Source of the DNA: Actinomycetes bacterium
GTDB lineage: Bacteria > Actinomycetota > Actinomycetes > JACCUZ01
NCBI GenBank assembly: GCA_035489715.1
Contig: DATHAP010000201.1
Span: 1-41,043, forward strand
DNA: 41,043 bases
Reading direction: 5' to 3'
Under the pieces are notes generated by a model. The model was not told where the DNA came from and made no database searches. It saw nothing but the letters and a program-made list of their open reading frames with translations. Of this stretch, positions 21,187-29,221 are shown one piece after another. A program made the translations under genes and the position numbers. The stretch's first letter is position 1, and the number at the start of each line of letters is the position of its first letter.

Positions 21187-21220
21187 GGCTTCCGTGAGCT
21201 CCGGTCACGGGAGCCTTTCT
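21187..21220 (+). terminator. Attenuator-like intrinsic terminator in the infC leader
   Basis: GGCTTCCGTGA (21187-21197) pairs with TCACGGGAGCC (21205-21215) over 11 bp with one G-U, around a 7-nt loop. It is followed at once by TTTCT. The hairpin ends 54 nt before the infC start, so it must be read through or opened for IF3, L35 and L20 to be made. Confidence 0.65.
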
Positions 21221-21269
21221 CGTGTCCGGGGTCCGTCAGGAAGCACGAGTGGAAGCCTGAGGAGGCCCC

Positions 21270-21998
21270 ATCAGCACTGAGCCCAGGATCAACGACCGCA
21301 TCCGCGTCAACGAGGTGCGCCTGGTCGGTCCGAACGGTGAGCAGGTCGGCATCGTCGCCATCGGCGACGCGCTCCGGCTGGCGCAGGAGGCAGACCTCGA
21401 CCTCGTCGAGGTGGCCCCCATGGCCCGCCCGCCGGTCTGCAAGCTCATGGACTACGGCAAGTTCAAGTACGAGTCGGCGCAGAAGGCCCGCGAGGCCCGC
21501 AAGAATCAGGTCAACACGGTCATCAAGGAGATGAAGCTCCGGCCGAAGATCGACCCGCACGACTACGCGACCAAGAAGGGTCACGTGGTCCGGTTCCTCA
21601 AGCAGGGTGACAAGGTCAAGATAACGATCATGTTCCGTGGTCGCGAGCAGTCCCGCCCCGAGCTGGGGTTCCGGCTGCTGCAGCGCCTCGCCGAGGACGT
21701 CCAGGAGCTCGGGTTCGTCGAGTCCGCGCCGAAGCAGGACGGCCGCAACATGATCATGGTGCTGGGTCCGACGAAGAAGAAGGCCGACGCCCGCGCCGAG
21801 AAGGCCGCCGACCGAGCCCGCCGCGCCGAGACCGCGCCGGAGGGCGAGACCGAGCCCGAGGTGACGCAGGCGACGCAGGCGACGGAGTCGGAGGCGACCG
21901 CGCCGGCCGCCGAGCCGGCTCCCGCGCCGGACGCCGAGGTCCCGGCACCGACCGAGGCGCCGACCGCGGCCGCGTCGTCGGAGCAGCCGGTCGCCTGA
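21270..21998 (+). CDS. infC: Translation initiation factor IF-3, with rare ATC start
   Basis: IF3 prevents premature subunit joining and checks start-codon and initiator-tRNA pairing. The conserved N-terminus ([20 protein letters not shown]) starts directly after an ATC codon at 21270, four bases after GGAGG (21261-21265). The next in-frame GTG (21315) would delete this conserved part. IF3 discriminates against non-AUG/GUG/UUG starts, and E. coli infC uses AUU for autoregulation, so the same feedback is likely here. The N- and C-domains ([23 protein letters not shown]..., [16 protein letters not shown]...) are intact. The 242-aa length includes a ~65-residue Ala/Glu/Pro-rich tail. A CCGGTC/GACCGG mini-hairpin (21987-22002) spans the stop. 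Confidence 0.95.
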   Translation: MSTEPRINDRIRVNEVRLVGPNGEQVGIVAIGDALRLAQEADLDLVEVAPMARPPVCKLMDYGKFKYESAQKAREARKNQVNTVIKEMKLRPKIDPHDYATKKGHVVRFLKQGDKVKITIMFRGREQSRPELGFRLLQRLAEDVQELGFVESAPKQDGRNMIMVLGPTKKKADARAEKAADRARRAETAPEGETEPEVTQATQATESEATAPAAEPAPAPDAEVPAPTEAPTAAASSEQPVA

Positions 21999-22083
21999 CC
22001 GGTCGCACGCTCAGCCCCCCGAGCAAGCCCAGCAGCACCAGCACCACCCACGACACGCACCGATTGAGGAGAACCCGGCCGTC

Positions 22084-22278
22084 ATGCCGAAGAACAAGAC
22101 GCACAGCGGGACCAAGAAGCGCTTCCGCCTGACCGGCTCCGGCAAGGTCATGCGCCAGCAGGCCAACCGCCGGCACCTCTTGGAGAACAAGCCCTCCAAG
22201 CGCACCCGCGCCCTGGCCCTCGACGTCGAGACCTCCAGCTCCGACGTCAAGAAGGTCAAGCGCCTTCTCGGCAAGTAG
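22084..22278 (+). CDS. rpmI: Large-subunit ribosomal protein bL35
   Basis: This 64-aa basic protein begins [20 protein letters not shown] and ends VKRLLGK, the bL35 pattern. ATG 22084 has GAGGAG upstream (about 22064-22069). It lies between infC and rplT in the universal infC-rpmI-rplT order. In Firmicutes and E. coli this operon is feedback-controlled by L20. No L20-binding leader can be asserted from sequence alone here. Confidence 0.98.
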   Translation: MPKNKTHSGTKKRFRLTGSGKVMRQQANRRHLLENKPSKRTRALALDVETSSSDVKKVKRLLGK

Positions 22279-22309
22279 CCGACGACCCCCACGACCAAGG
22301 AGAGTTTCA

Positions 22310-22714
22310 GTGGCACGCGTCAAGCGGGCGGTCAACGCCCACAAGAAGCGCCGGGTCGTCCTCGAGCGGGCGAGCGGCTACCGCGGGCAGCGGTCCCGCC
22401 TCTATCGCAAGGCGAAAGAGCAGGTCACCCACTCGCTCGTCTACTCGTACCGTGACCGCAAGAAGCGCAAGGGCGACTTCCGGCAGCTGTGGATCCAGCG
22501 GATCAACGCCGCGTCCCGGGCGAACGGCATGACCTACAACCGGTTCATCCAGGGCCTCAAGGCCGCCGGTGTCGAGGTGGACCGCAAGGTCCTCGCCGAC
22601 ATGGCGGTCAACGACGCCGCGGCGTTCACCGCGCTGGTCGACCTGGCCAAGGGCGCCCTGCCGGACGACGTCAACGCCGCCAGGTCGCCGAAGAAGGACG
22701 AGACCGCCGCCTGA
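22310..22714 (+). CDS. rplT: Large-subunit ribosomal protein bL20
   Basis: The 134-aa protein has the bL20 N-terminal basic arm ([20 protein letters not shown]) and [16 protein letters not shown], the assembly-critical rRNA-binding helices. bL20 acts early in 50S assembly. The GTG at 22310 is preceded by AAGGAGA. The C-terminus has a short low-complexity extension (SPKKDETAA). A 15-bp palindrome overlaps the stop. Confidence 0.98.
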   Translation: MARVKRAVNAHKKRRVVLERASGYRGQRSRLYRKAKEQVTHSLVYSYRDRKKRKGDFRQLWIQRINAASRANGMTYNRFIQGLKAAGVEVDRKVLADMAVNDAAAFTALVDLAKGALPDDVNAARSPKKDETAA

Positions 22715-22725
22715 CGGCCCGTCAG
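22711..22725. other. Palindrome at the rplT stop codon
   Basis: CTGACGG, one central C, then CCGTCAG. As RNA it can form only a short stem (CTGAC/GTCAG, 5-nt loop), so it is a weak terminator at best. It lies between the ribosomal operon and the methyltransferase gene. Confidence 0.35.
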
Positions 22726-22752
22726 CACCTGGCGACGTCCCGCACGAACTCG

Positions 22753-23595
22753 ATGCCGCCTGTGCCCCTCGGACCCGAGCTCACCAGCATCCGGTCCGGG
22801 CGGGTGCAGGCGGCTCGTCGTCTCGCCAAGCGCGCCTTACGGGCCCGCGAGGGCCGGTTCCTCGCCGAGGGACCGCAAGCCGTGCGCGAGGCGGTGGCCG
22901 AGCCGGGCACCGTCACCGAGCTGTTCGTCACCCGGGAGGCGGCCGAGCGCCATCCCGATCTGTTGGCGCCGGCCGCCGGGCACGAGGTGCCGGTCCACCT
23001 GGTGAGCGGCGAGGTGATGTCGGCGATCGCCCAGACGGTGACCCCGCAGGGAGTCGTGGCGGTGTGCCGGACCGTGGACCGCCCTCTGGACGAGGTCCTG
23101 GCCGCGGCGCCCCGCCTGGTCGCCGTCCTGGCCCACGCCCGGGACCCGGGCAACGCCGGCACGGTGCTGCGCACCGCCGACGCGGCCGGCGCGGGCGCGG
23201 TGCTGATGACCGGCGGCAGCGTCGACCCCTACAACCCGAAGTGCGTGCGGGCCAGCGCCGGCAGCCTCTTCCACCTACCGGTGGCCGTGGGGCGTGACGT
23301 GGCGCAGGACCTGCCGGCCCTGCGCGCCGCGGGCCTGCGGGTCGTGGCCGCCGACGGGCACGCGGACCTCGACCTGGACCGGGCCACCGACCAGGGCCTG
23401 CTCGCCGGACCGACCGCCTGGGTGTTCGGCAACGAGGCGTGGGGGCTCCCGCCGGAGACCCGCGAGCTGGCCGACGTGGTCGTCAAGGTGCCGATCCACG
23501 GTCGGGCCGAGAGCCTCAACCTGGCCACCGCGGCGGCCGTGTGCCTCTATGCATCGGCCCGGGCGCAGAGGTCGACCAACCACCGCGAGTCCTGA
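22753..23595 (+). CDS. TrmH/SpoU-family RNA 2'-O-methyltransferase
   Basis: The 280-aa product has an N-terminal RNA-binding substrate domain (LAKRALRAREGRFLAEGPQAV, as in RlmB/TsnR relatives). Its SPOUT catalytic domain has motif 1 HARDPGNAGTVLRTADAAGA, motif 2 WVFGNEAWGLP and motif 3 VPIHGRAESLNLATAAAV, whose knot binds S-adenosylmethionine. It probably methylates a 23S rRNA ribose; the target nucleotide is unknown. The ATG at 22753 (MPPVPLGPEL) is the first sensible start, 38 nt after rplT, and GTG 22762 is possible. Placement between rplT and pheST is common in Gram-positive bacteria. Confidence 0.92.
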   Translation: MPPVPLGPELTSIRSGRVQAARRLAKRALRAREGRFLAEGPQAVREAVAEPGTVTELFVTREAAERHPDLLAPAAGHEVPVHLVSGEVMSAIAQTVTPQGVVAVCRTVDRPLDEVLAAAPRLVAVLAHARDPGNAGTVLRTADAAGAGAVLMTGGSVDPYNPKCVRASAGSLFHLPVAVGRDVAQDLPALRAAGLRVVAADGHADLDLDRATDQGLLAGPTAWVFGNEAWGLPPETRELADVVVKVPIHGRAESLNLATAAAVCLYASARAQRSTNHRES

Positions 23596-23638
23596 CAGAA
23601 CCGTCATCTGGCGAACAGTTCTCGTCCAGGCCGGTCGC

Positions 23639-23650
23639 TAGGCTCGCCGC
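23639..23650 (+). promoter_or_regulatory. Candidate -10 for leaderless histidine-kinase mRNA
   Basis: TAGGCT (23639-23644) stands six bases before the GTG at 23651 and no ribosome site is visible. This again is the TANNNT-N6-GTG layout seen at uvrC and the MBL gene. Confidence 0.5.
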
Positions 23651-24751
23651 GTGCGTACGGGGAGCGGTCCGGCAGGTCTCGGGGGGAGCCGTGGTCCCGG
23701 CCGGCCGGTGGCGGACGTCGCTGCCTACGCCGACGACCTGCCCGACGGCCTGCTGGTGGCCGACGCGACCGGCTCCGTCGTCGTGTTCAACTCCGCAGCC
23801 GCACGCATCACCGGCGTCGGCGTGGCCACCGCCCTCGGCAAGGACCTGACGGCGGCCCTCCCGCTCGAGGGCCTGGACGGCCGCGACTGGTGGTCGTGCG
23901 CCGACCCCTACGGCACCCTGCCGAGCGTCACCGGCCACCCCGAGCGCAACCTGCTGCTGCCCGGCGGTCACGAGGTGCTGGTCACGTCGCGCTACGTCCG
24001 CAGCGCGCCCCGCGGACCGGTCCGTCAGGTGCTCGTGTCGATCCGGGACACCCGCCACCGCGCGCGCGAGGAGCTCAGCCGCGCCGAGCTGGTGTCGACC
24101 GTCGCCCACGAGCTGCGCTCGCCGCTCACCTCGGTCAAGGGCTTCACCGCCACGCTGCTCGCCAAGTGGGAGCGCTTCAGCGACGACCAGAAGCGGCTGA
24201 TGCTCGAGACCGTCAACGCCGACGCCGACCGGATCACCCGGCTGATCACCGAGCTGCTCGACATCGCCCGCATCGACTCCGGCCGGCTCACCGTCAGCCG
24301 GCAGCTGGTCGACCTGGACCGGGTCGTGCGGCGTCACGTCGACGGGCTGGTCGCCTCGGGTCACCAGCGCGACGGCTTCCAGGTCCAGGTCGACACGGAC
24401 CTGCCGGAGATCTGGGCCGACGCCGACAAGCTCGACCAGGTGATGGCAAACCTGCTGGAAAATGCCGTGCGGCACGGAGCCGGCCGGGTGACGATCGTCA
24501 TCGAACCCGTGGACGACGGAGCGGCGGTGACGGTGATGGACGAGGGAGAGGGCATCCCCCTCGAGCTGCACGATCGCGTCTTCACCCGGTTCTGGCGGTC
24601 CGGTCGCCGGGGTGGGACCGGGCTTGGTCTCTACATCGTCCGCGGCCTCGTCGAGGCGCACGGCGGGCACATCGAGGTGGGTCGCGCACCCGGCGGCGGT
24701 GCGAGGTTCCGATTCGTGCTGCCCGCCGCGACCCCGGACTTCGCCGACTAG
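23651..24751 (+). CDS. Cytosolic PAS-domain sensor histidine kinase
   Basis: The 366-aa product lacks membrane segments. Residues ~25-130 form a PAS-like sensor (DGLLVADATGSVVVFNSAA...VLVSIRDTRHR). HisKA follows, with phospho-acceptor H153 in STVAHELRSPLTSVKGF. The HATPase_c domain has N (LLENAVRHG), G1 (DEGEGIP), F (FTRFWR) and G2 (GGTGLGLYIV) boxes, so the kinase looks active. It would sense an internal cue. No response regulator is next to it; the only regulator in the window (5097) is of the NarL class, an unusual partner for HisKA kinases. It lies upstream of pheS with a 75-nt gap, so it is probably a separate transcription unit. Confidence 0.92.
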   Translation: MRTGSGPAGLGGSRGPGRPVADVAAYADDLPDGLLVADATGSVVVFNSAAARITGVGVATALGKDLTAALPLEGLDGRDWWSCADPYGTLPSVTGHPERNLLLPGGHEVLVTSRYVRSAPRGPVRQVLVSIRDTRHRAREELSRAELVSTVAHELRSPLTSVKGFTATLLAKWERFSDDQKRLMLETVNADADRITRLITELLDIARIDSGRLTVSRQLVDLDRVVRRHVDGLVASGHQRDGFQVQVDTDLPEIWADADKLDQVMANLLENAVRHGAGRVTIVIEPVDDGAAVTVMDEGEGIPLELHDRVFTRFWRSGRRGGTGLGLYIVRGLVEAHGGHIEVGRAPGGGARFRFVLPAATPDFAD

Positions 24752-24811
24752 TCGCCGGCCCGAGATCCAGGGGAGCGGCGGGCCTTCCGCCTGCCCCCCC
24801 GCCCGGCTCCC

Positions 24812-24826
24812 TAGACTCGAGGCCCC
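24812..24826 (+). promoter_or_regulatory. Candidate -10 for pheST
   Basis: TAGACT (24812-24817) lies nine bases before the pheS ATG, predicting a 5' UTR of only a few bases. A small stem (GGCGG 24777-24781 with CCGCC 24787-24791) just upstream may end the kinase transcript. No T-box or leader-peptide attenuator for phenylalanine is visible. Confidence 0.45.
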
Positions 24827-25933
24827 ATGTCAGCACCGAACAAGTCCTACGACCCCGTGCAGGTGACCCCTTTGAACGCCGACGAGGTCGAGCGCGCCCG
24901 CGACGACGCTCTGGCCGCCGTCGCGGCCGCGAGCGACCTGGACGCCCTGAAGCAGGTCCGCCTGGACCACGCCGGCGACCGCTCCCGTCTTGCGCAGGCC
25001 AACCGCGAGATCGGTGCCCTACCGCCGGCCGCCAAGGCCGACGCCGGCAAGCGGGTCGGCCTGGCCCGCCGCGCGGTCACCGAGGCCCTCGGCGCCCGGC
25101 AGGCCGTGCTCGAGAAGGAGCGCGACGAGCGAGTCCTGGTCGAGGAGGCGGTCGACGTGACCCTCCCCTGGGACCGCGCCCCCCGCGGTGCGCGGCACCC
25201 GCTGACCACGGTGACCGAGCGGGTCGCCGAGCTGTTCGTGGCCATGGGCTACGAGTGGTCCGAAGGCCCCGAGCTCGAGGCGGAGTGGTTCAACTTCGAC
25301 GCGCTCAACATCCCGCCCGACCACCCGGCGCGCTCCATCCAGGACACCTTCTGGGTCGACTCGCCCGAGTCAGGGGTGGTGCTGCGCACCCAGACGTCGC
25401 CGGTGCAGATCCGCACGATGCTGCGCCGCGAGCCGCCGATCTACGCCGTGTCCCCGGGGCGGGTCTACCGGACCGACGAGCTCGACGCCACGCACACCCC
25501 GGTGTTCAGCCAGGTGGAGGGCCTGGTGGTCGACGAGGGCATCACGATGGCCCACCTGCGGGGGACGCTGGAGCACTTCGCCCGGTCGCTGCTGGGCGAC
25601 GTCACGACCCGGCTCCGGCCGTCGTACTTCCCCTTCACCGAGCCCAGCGCCGAGATGGACCTGCGCTGCTGGGTCTGCGACGGGAAGTCCGTCGGCAACC
25701 CCGACCGGCCCTGCCGCACCTGCTCCTCCGAGGGTTGGATCGAGCTGGGCGGCTGCGGAATGGTCAACCCGCGCGTCCTGCGCGCCTGCGGTGTCGACCC
25801 GGACCGGTGGACGGGCTTCGCGTTCGGCATCGGGCTGGAACGCTCGCTGATGTCCCGCCACGGCGCCGAGGACATGCGGGACATGGTCGAGGGGGACGTG
25901 CGCTTCACGCTCCCGTTCGGGACGGAGATCTGA
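24827..25933 (+). CDS. pheS: Phenylalanyl-tRNA synthetase alpha subunit
   Basis: PheS carries the class II catalytic core of the heterotetrameric PheRS. The 368-aa product has an N-terminal coiled-coil arm (about 15-105), motif 1/2 segments (HPLTTVTERVAELFVAMGYE, RTQTSPVQIRTM, GRVYRTDELDATHTPVF) and motif 3 GFAFGIGLERSLM. A Cys-rich insertion (CWVCDGK...CRTC) replaces the shorter loop of many bacteria and could bind zinc. The stop TGA overlaps the pheT ATG by one base (TGATG), coupling the subunits. Confidence 0.98.
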   Translation: MSAPNKSYDPVQVTPLNADEVERARDDALAAVAAASDLDALKQVRLDHAGDRSRLAQANREIGALPPAAKADAGKRVGLARRAVTEALGARQAVLEKERDERVLVEEAVDVTLPWDRAPRGARHPLTTVTERVAELFVAMGYEWSEGPELEAEWFNFDALNIPPDHPARSIQDTFWVDSPESGVVLRTQTSPVQIRTMLRREPPIYAVSPGRVYRTDELDATHTPVFSQVEGLVVDEGITMAHLRGTLEHFARSLLGDVTTRLRPSYFPFTEPSAEMDLRCWVCDGKSVGNPDRPCRTCSSEGWIELGGCGMVNPRVLRACGVDPDRWTGFAFGIGLERSLMSRHGAEDMRDMVEGDVRFTLPFGTEI

Positions 25934-28401
25934 TGCGCGCCCCGCTGTCCTGGCTGCGCGAGCACGCCGACCTGCCCTCCGGGATCACCGGCCGGGAGCT
26001 GGCCGAGCGACTGGTCGCGGCTGGTCTCGAGGTCGAGACCGTCGAGCAGCCCGGCCACGACATCACCGGCCCGCTCGTCGTCGGGCGCGTCGTCGCGCTC
26101 GAGGAGGAGACCGCCTCCAACGGCAAGACCGTGCGCTGGTGCCAGGTCGACGTGGGCGAGGGCCGGCCGCGCGGCATCGTGTGCGGCGCGCGCAACTTCG
26201 CCGTCGACGACCGGGTCGTGGTGGCGCTGCCGGGCAGCACGCTGCCGGGTGGCTTCGCGATCACGGCCAGGACGACGTACGGCCACGTCAGTGACGGGAT
26301 GATCTGCTCGTCCCGCGAGCTCGGCGTGGGCGACGACCACACCGGCATCCTGGTGCTCGACGGCGAGCCCGAGGTGGGAGCAGCGGCCGTCGAGCTGCTC
26401 GGGCTGCGCGACGAGGTCCTGGACATCGCCGTCACGCCGGATCGTGCCTACTGCCTCTCGATCCGGGGCCTGGCCCGCGAGGCCGCCACGGCGTACGGCG
26501 TCAGCTTCACCGATCCGGCGGCAGGGGAGACGCTGCCGGTCGACGGCAGCGGCCATCCGGGCGAGGTCGACCCGGAATCGTCGGTCGACCGGCTGGTGCT
26601 CCGCACGGTGACCGGCCTCGACCCAGTGGCGCGGTCGCCCCTGTGGATGCAGCGCCGGCTGGTGCTGTGCGGCATGCGGCCGGTGTCGCTGGCCGTCGAC
26701 GTCACCAACTACGTGATGCTCGAGACCGGCCAGCCGCTGCACGCCTTCGACCGTGGGCGGCTGGACGGGCCGATCGTGATCCGGCGGGCCCGGCCCGGAG
26801 AGCGGCTGGAGACCCTCGACCACGTCGCGCGCACGCTGGACCGCGAGGACGTCGTCATCACCAACGGGGCCGGGCCGGTCGCCCTCGCCGGCGTCATGGG
26901 CGGTCTGACGACCGAGGTCGACGACGACTCCACCGACCTGGTGCTCGAGGCCGCGCACTTCGACGCCGTGGCCGTTGCCCGGACGTCCCGCCGGCACAAG
27001 CTGTCCAGCGAGGCGGCCAAGCGGTTCGAGCGCGGCGTCGACCCGGAGCTCGGGCCGGCCGCATCCGCCCGCGCCGTCGCGCTGCTCGCGGAGCTCGGCG
27101 GGGCACGCCACGGCGGGTCGATCGAGGTGCACCGGCCCCTGCCGGTGCGGACCATCCCGCTCGACCCCACCCGGCCGGCGCGGACGGCCGGCCTGCCGAT
27201 CGAGCCGGACGAGGTCGCCCGCCGGCTGGAGCAGGTCGGCGCCTCGGTCGACCGCGGCGGAGCGACCTGGACCGTGACCCCGCCGACCTGGCGACCCGAC
27301 CTCACCGACCCGGCCGACCTCGACGAGGAGGTCATCCGGCTGGTCGGCTACGACTCGGTCCCCGCCCTGCTGCCCGCCGCGCCGGCCGGCCCGGGGTTCT
27401 CCGACGCCCAACGGCTGCGCCGGCGCATCGGGCAGGCCCTGGCGCACGCCGGGCTGGTGGAGTCGCCGTCCTACCCGTTCGTCGGTCTGCCGGCGCTGGA
27501 CGCGCTCGGCCTCGACCCGGACGACGACCGGCGCAACGCCGTGCGGCTGGCCAACCCCCTCTCGGACGAGGAGCCGCTGCTGCGCACCACGCTGCTCCCC
27601 GGCCTGCTCGCGACGCTGCGCCGCAACGTCGGTCGCGGCAACCAGGACGTCGCCCTCTTCGAGGTCGCCCCGGTCTTCCGGCCCGGTCCCACGCCGCTCC
27701 CGCGACCGCCGCGGCCGAGCGTCGAGCACCGGCCGGGTGACGACGAGGTGGCGGCGCTGGACGCCGCCCTTCCCGCGCAGCCCTGGCGGGTCGGCGCGGT
27801 CCTGTCCGGCGACCGAGACCGGCGGGGCTGGTGGGGCGCCGGCCGGCCGGCGAGCTGGGCCGACGCGGTCGAGCTGGCCAGGCTGGTCGCCGACCAGGCG
27901 CGGGTGGTGCTCACCGTGTCGGCCGACCGGCACGCCCCGTGGCACCCCGGGCGGTGCGCGGCGCTGCACGTCGCCGGACGGCTGGTCGGGCATGCCGGCG
28001 AGCTGCACCCCAGGGTGGTGGCGGCCGTCGGCGTGCCCGAGCGCACCTGCGCGGTGGAGCTCGACCTCGAGCTGCTGGGCGCGGCCCACGGTCCGGTGCC
28101 CGCCCCGCGCATCTCCACCTTCCCGGTCGCCACCCAGGACGTCGCGCTCGTCGTGGACGCGTCCGTGCCCGCCGCCGACGTCGAGCGGGCGCTGCGCGAC
28201 GGGGCGGGCGACCTCCTCGAGTCGCTGCGGCTGTTCGACGTCTACCGCGGCAGCCAGGTCGGCGAGGGCAAGGTGTCGCTGGCGTTCGCGCTGCGCTTCC
28301 GGGCCACCGACCGGACGCTGACCGCCGAGGAGGCCACCGCGGCCCGGGAGGCGGCCGCGGCCGAGGCGGCCCGGCGCACCGGCGCGGTCCAGCGTGCCTG
28401 A
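25933..28401 (+). CDS. pheT: Phenylalanyl-tRNA synthetase beta subunit
   Basis: PheT contributes tRNA binding and editing of mischarged tyrosine. The 822-aa product shows the N-terminal MRAPLSWLREHADLPSG, a tRNA-binding (EMAP/OB) domain around 40-150, the B3/B4 editing region ([33 protein letters not shown]), the B5 domain, the catalytic-like core and a C-terminal ferredoxin-fold anticodon domain (RISTFPVATQDVALVVD...LRLFDVYRG). Length is normal. ATG 25933 shares a base with the pheS stop. The reading frame is open far upstream through pheS and the kinase, but only because of GC bias. The 3' end overlaps an SDR gene by eight bases. Confidence 0.98.
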   Translation: MRAPLSWLREHADLPSGITGRELAERLVAAGLEVETVEQPGHDITGPLVVGRVVALEEETASNGKTVRWCQVDVGEGRPRGIVCGARNFAVDDRVVVALPGSTLPGGFAITARTTYGHVSDGMICSSRELGVGDDHTGILVLDGEPEVGAAAVELLGLRDEVLDIAVTPDRAYCLSIRGLAREAATAYGVSFTDPAAGETLPVDGSGHPGEVDPESSVDRLVLRTVTGLDPVARSPLWMQRRLVLCGMRPVSLAVDVTNYVMLETGQPLHAFDRGRLDGPIVIRRARPGERLETLDHVARTLDREDVVITNGAGPVALAGVMGGLTTEVDDDSTDLVLEAAHFDAVAVARTSRRHKLSSEAAKRFERGVDPELGPAASARAVALLAELGGARHGGSIEVHRPLPVRTIPLDPTRPARTAGLPIEPDEVARRLEQVGASVDRGGATWTVTPPTWRPDLTDPADLDEEVIRLVGYDSVPALLPAAPAGPGFSDAQRLRRRIGQALAHAGLVESPSYPFVGLPALDALGLDPDDDRRNAVRLANPLSDEEPLLRTTLLPGLLATLRRNVGRGNQDVALFEVAPVFRPGPTPLPRPPRPSVEHRPGDDEVAALDAALPAQPWRVGAVLSGDRDRRGWWGAGRPASWADAVELARLVADQARVVLTVSADRHAPWHPGRCAALHVAGRLVGHAGELHPRVVAAVGVPERTCAVELDLELLGAAHGPVPAPRISTFPVATQDVALVVDASVPAADVERALRDGAGDLLESLRLFDVYRGSQVGEGKVSLAFALRFRATDRTLTAEEATAAREAAAAEAARRTGAVQRA

Positions 28402-29221
28402 CGCCGCCCCTCTCGCCGGGCAGGTGGCGCTGGTGTCCGGCGCCGGGCGCGGCATCGGCCGCGAGCTCGCGCTGGGGCTGGCCGCGGCAGGCGCCCGGGT
28501 CGGTCTGGTCGGGCGGACCCGCGCCCCGCTGGACGCGGTGCTGCGCGAGTGCGCCACGCTCGGCACCCGAGCGGTCGCCGTGCCGGCCGACGTCGCCGAC
28601 CGTGACCGGGCGCGGGCGGCGGTCGACACGGTGGTGCGCGACCTCGGCCCGGTCGACCTGCTCGTCACCAACGCCGGCCTCCGCGAGCGGGCGGCAGCGA
28701 CGCCCTGGGAGGCCGACCCGGACGACTGGTGGCGGGTGGTCGAGACCAACCTGCGCGGCACCTTCCTGCTGGACCGGCTGGTGCTGCCGGCCATGGTCGG
28801 GCGCGGGGCAGGGCGCGTGCTGCACGTCGGCAGCGGCATGGGGCAGCGGCCGCACCCCGACTGGTCGGCCTACGCGGTGTCCAAGGCTGCCGTCTCCCGG
28901 CTCACCGACAGCCTGGCCGCCGCCCTCGACGGCACCGGTGTCACGGTGCTCGAGGTGAGCCCCGGGCTGGTCCGAACCGACATGACCGAGACGATGTGGG
29001 GCCCGGCCGACGAGCAGGCATGGAACCCCGCACAGCGGGTCGTCGACCTGGCCGTGCGCTACGCGGCCGGAGACCTGGACGCGCTCCACGGCCGGTTCGT
29101 CCACGCGGCGCGCGACGACGTCGACCGGCTGCTGCGGACCGCGGCCGACCTGCGCGCCGCGGACGCCCGCACCCTGCGGCTGCGCACGTTCGGGCCGGAC
29201 GACCCGCTGGCGGACCGGTGA
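28394..29221 (+). CDS. Short-chain dehydrogenase/reductase
   Basis: The 275-aa classical SDR has the cofactor motif SGAGRGIG (residues 15-22), NAG in LLVTNAGL, the catalytic Tyr and Lys in SAYAVSKAAVSRL, and SPGLVRTDMTE after the active site. The Arg residues after the second strand (GRTRAPL) hint at NADP preference (inference). Substrate is unknown. The extended C-terminal tail is rich in Arg and Ala. GTG 28394 overlaps the pheT stop by eight bases and its own stop overlaps the GNAT start by GTGA, so it is translated from the pheST message. Confidence 0.9.
   Translation: MPDAAPLAGQVALVSGAGRGIGRELALGLAAAGARVGLVGRTRAPLDAVLRECATLGTRAVAVPADVADRDRARAAVDTVVRDLGPVDLLVTNAGLRERAAATPWEADPDDWWRVVETNLRGTFLLDRLVLPAMVGRGAGRVLHVGSGMGQRPHPDWSAYAVSKAAVSRLTDSLAAALDGTGVTVLEVSPGLVRTDMTETMWGPADEQAWNPAQRVVDLAVRYAAGDLDALHGRFVHAARDDVDRLLRTAADLRAADARTLRLRTFGPDDPLADR

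Larger units (their letters stand above)
20905..21269 (+). other. infC leader region (365 nt)
   Basis: The space between the sseB-like gene and infC holds a -10-like TACCCT (20982-20987). About 200 nt of GC-rich leader follows, then an intrinsic-terminator-shaped hairpin with T-run (21187-21220), and a short stretch with the GAGGAGG ribosome site. A terminator inside the leader of a ribosomal-protein operon points to attenuation. I see no convincing leader peptide: the reading frames here are uniform GC-rich sequence without ribosome sites. Confidence 0.6.

Noticed and set aside
20901-21197. Possible small genes (98 and 60 codons) in the infC leader
   Set aside because: Both lack ribosome sites and have uniform Arg/Pro/Gly composition. 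One contains the likely promoter and runs into the terminator stem. A leader peptide cannot be fully excluded.
21315-21317. GTG as the infC start
   Set aside because: It would remove the conserved IF3 N-terminus and has no ribosome site; ATC 21270 has GGAGG just upstream.
23890-25932. Long open frame upstream of and in frame with pheT
   Set aside because: It runs through the kinase and pheS in a different frame and has Arg/Pro-rich content. The true PheT N-terminus is recognisable at 25933.
25465-28839. 1124-codon open frame antisense to pheS/pheT
   Set aside because: It is another GC-bias shadow crossing gene borders, with low-complexity composition and no ribosome site.
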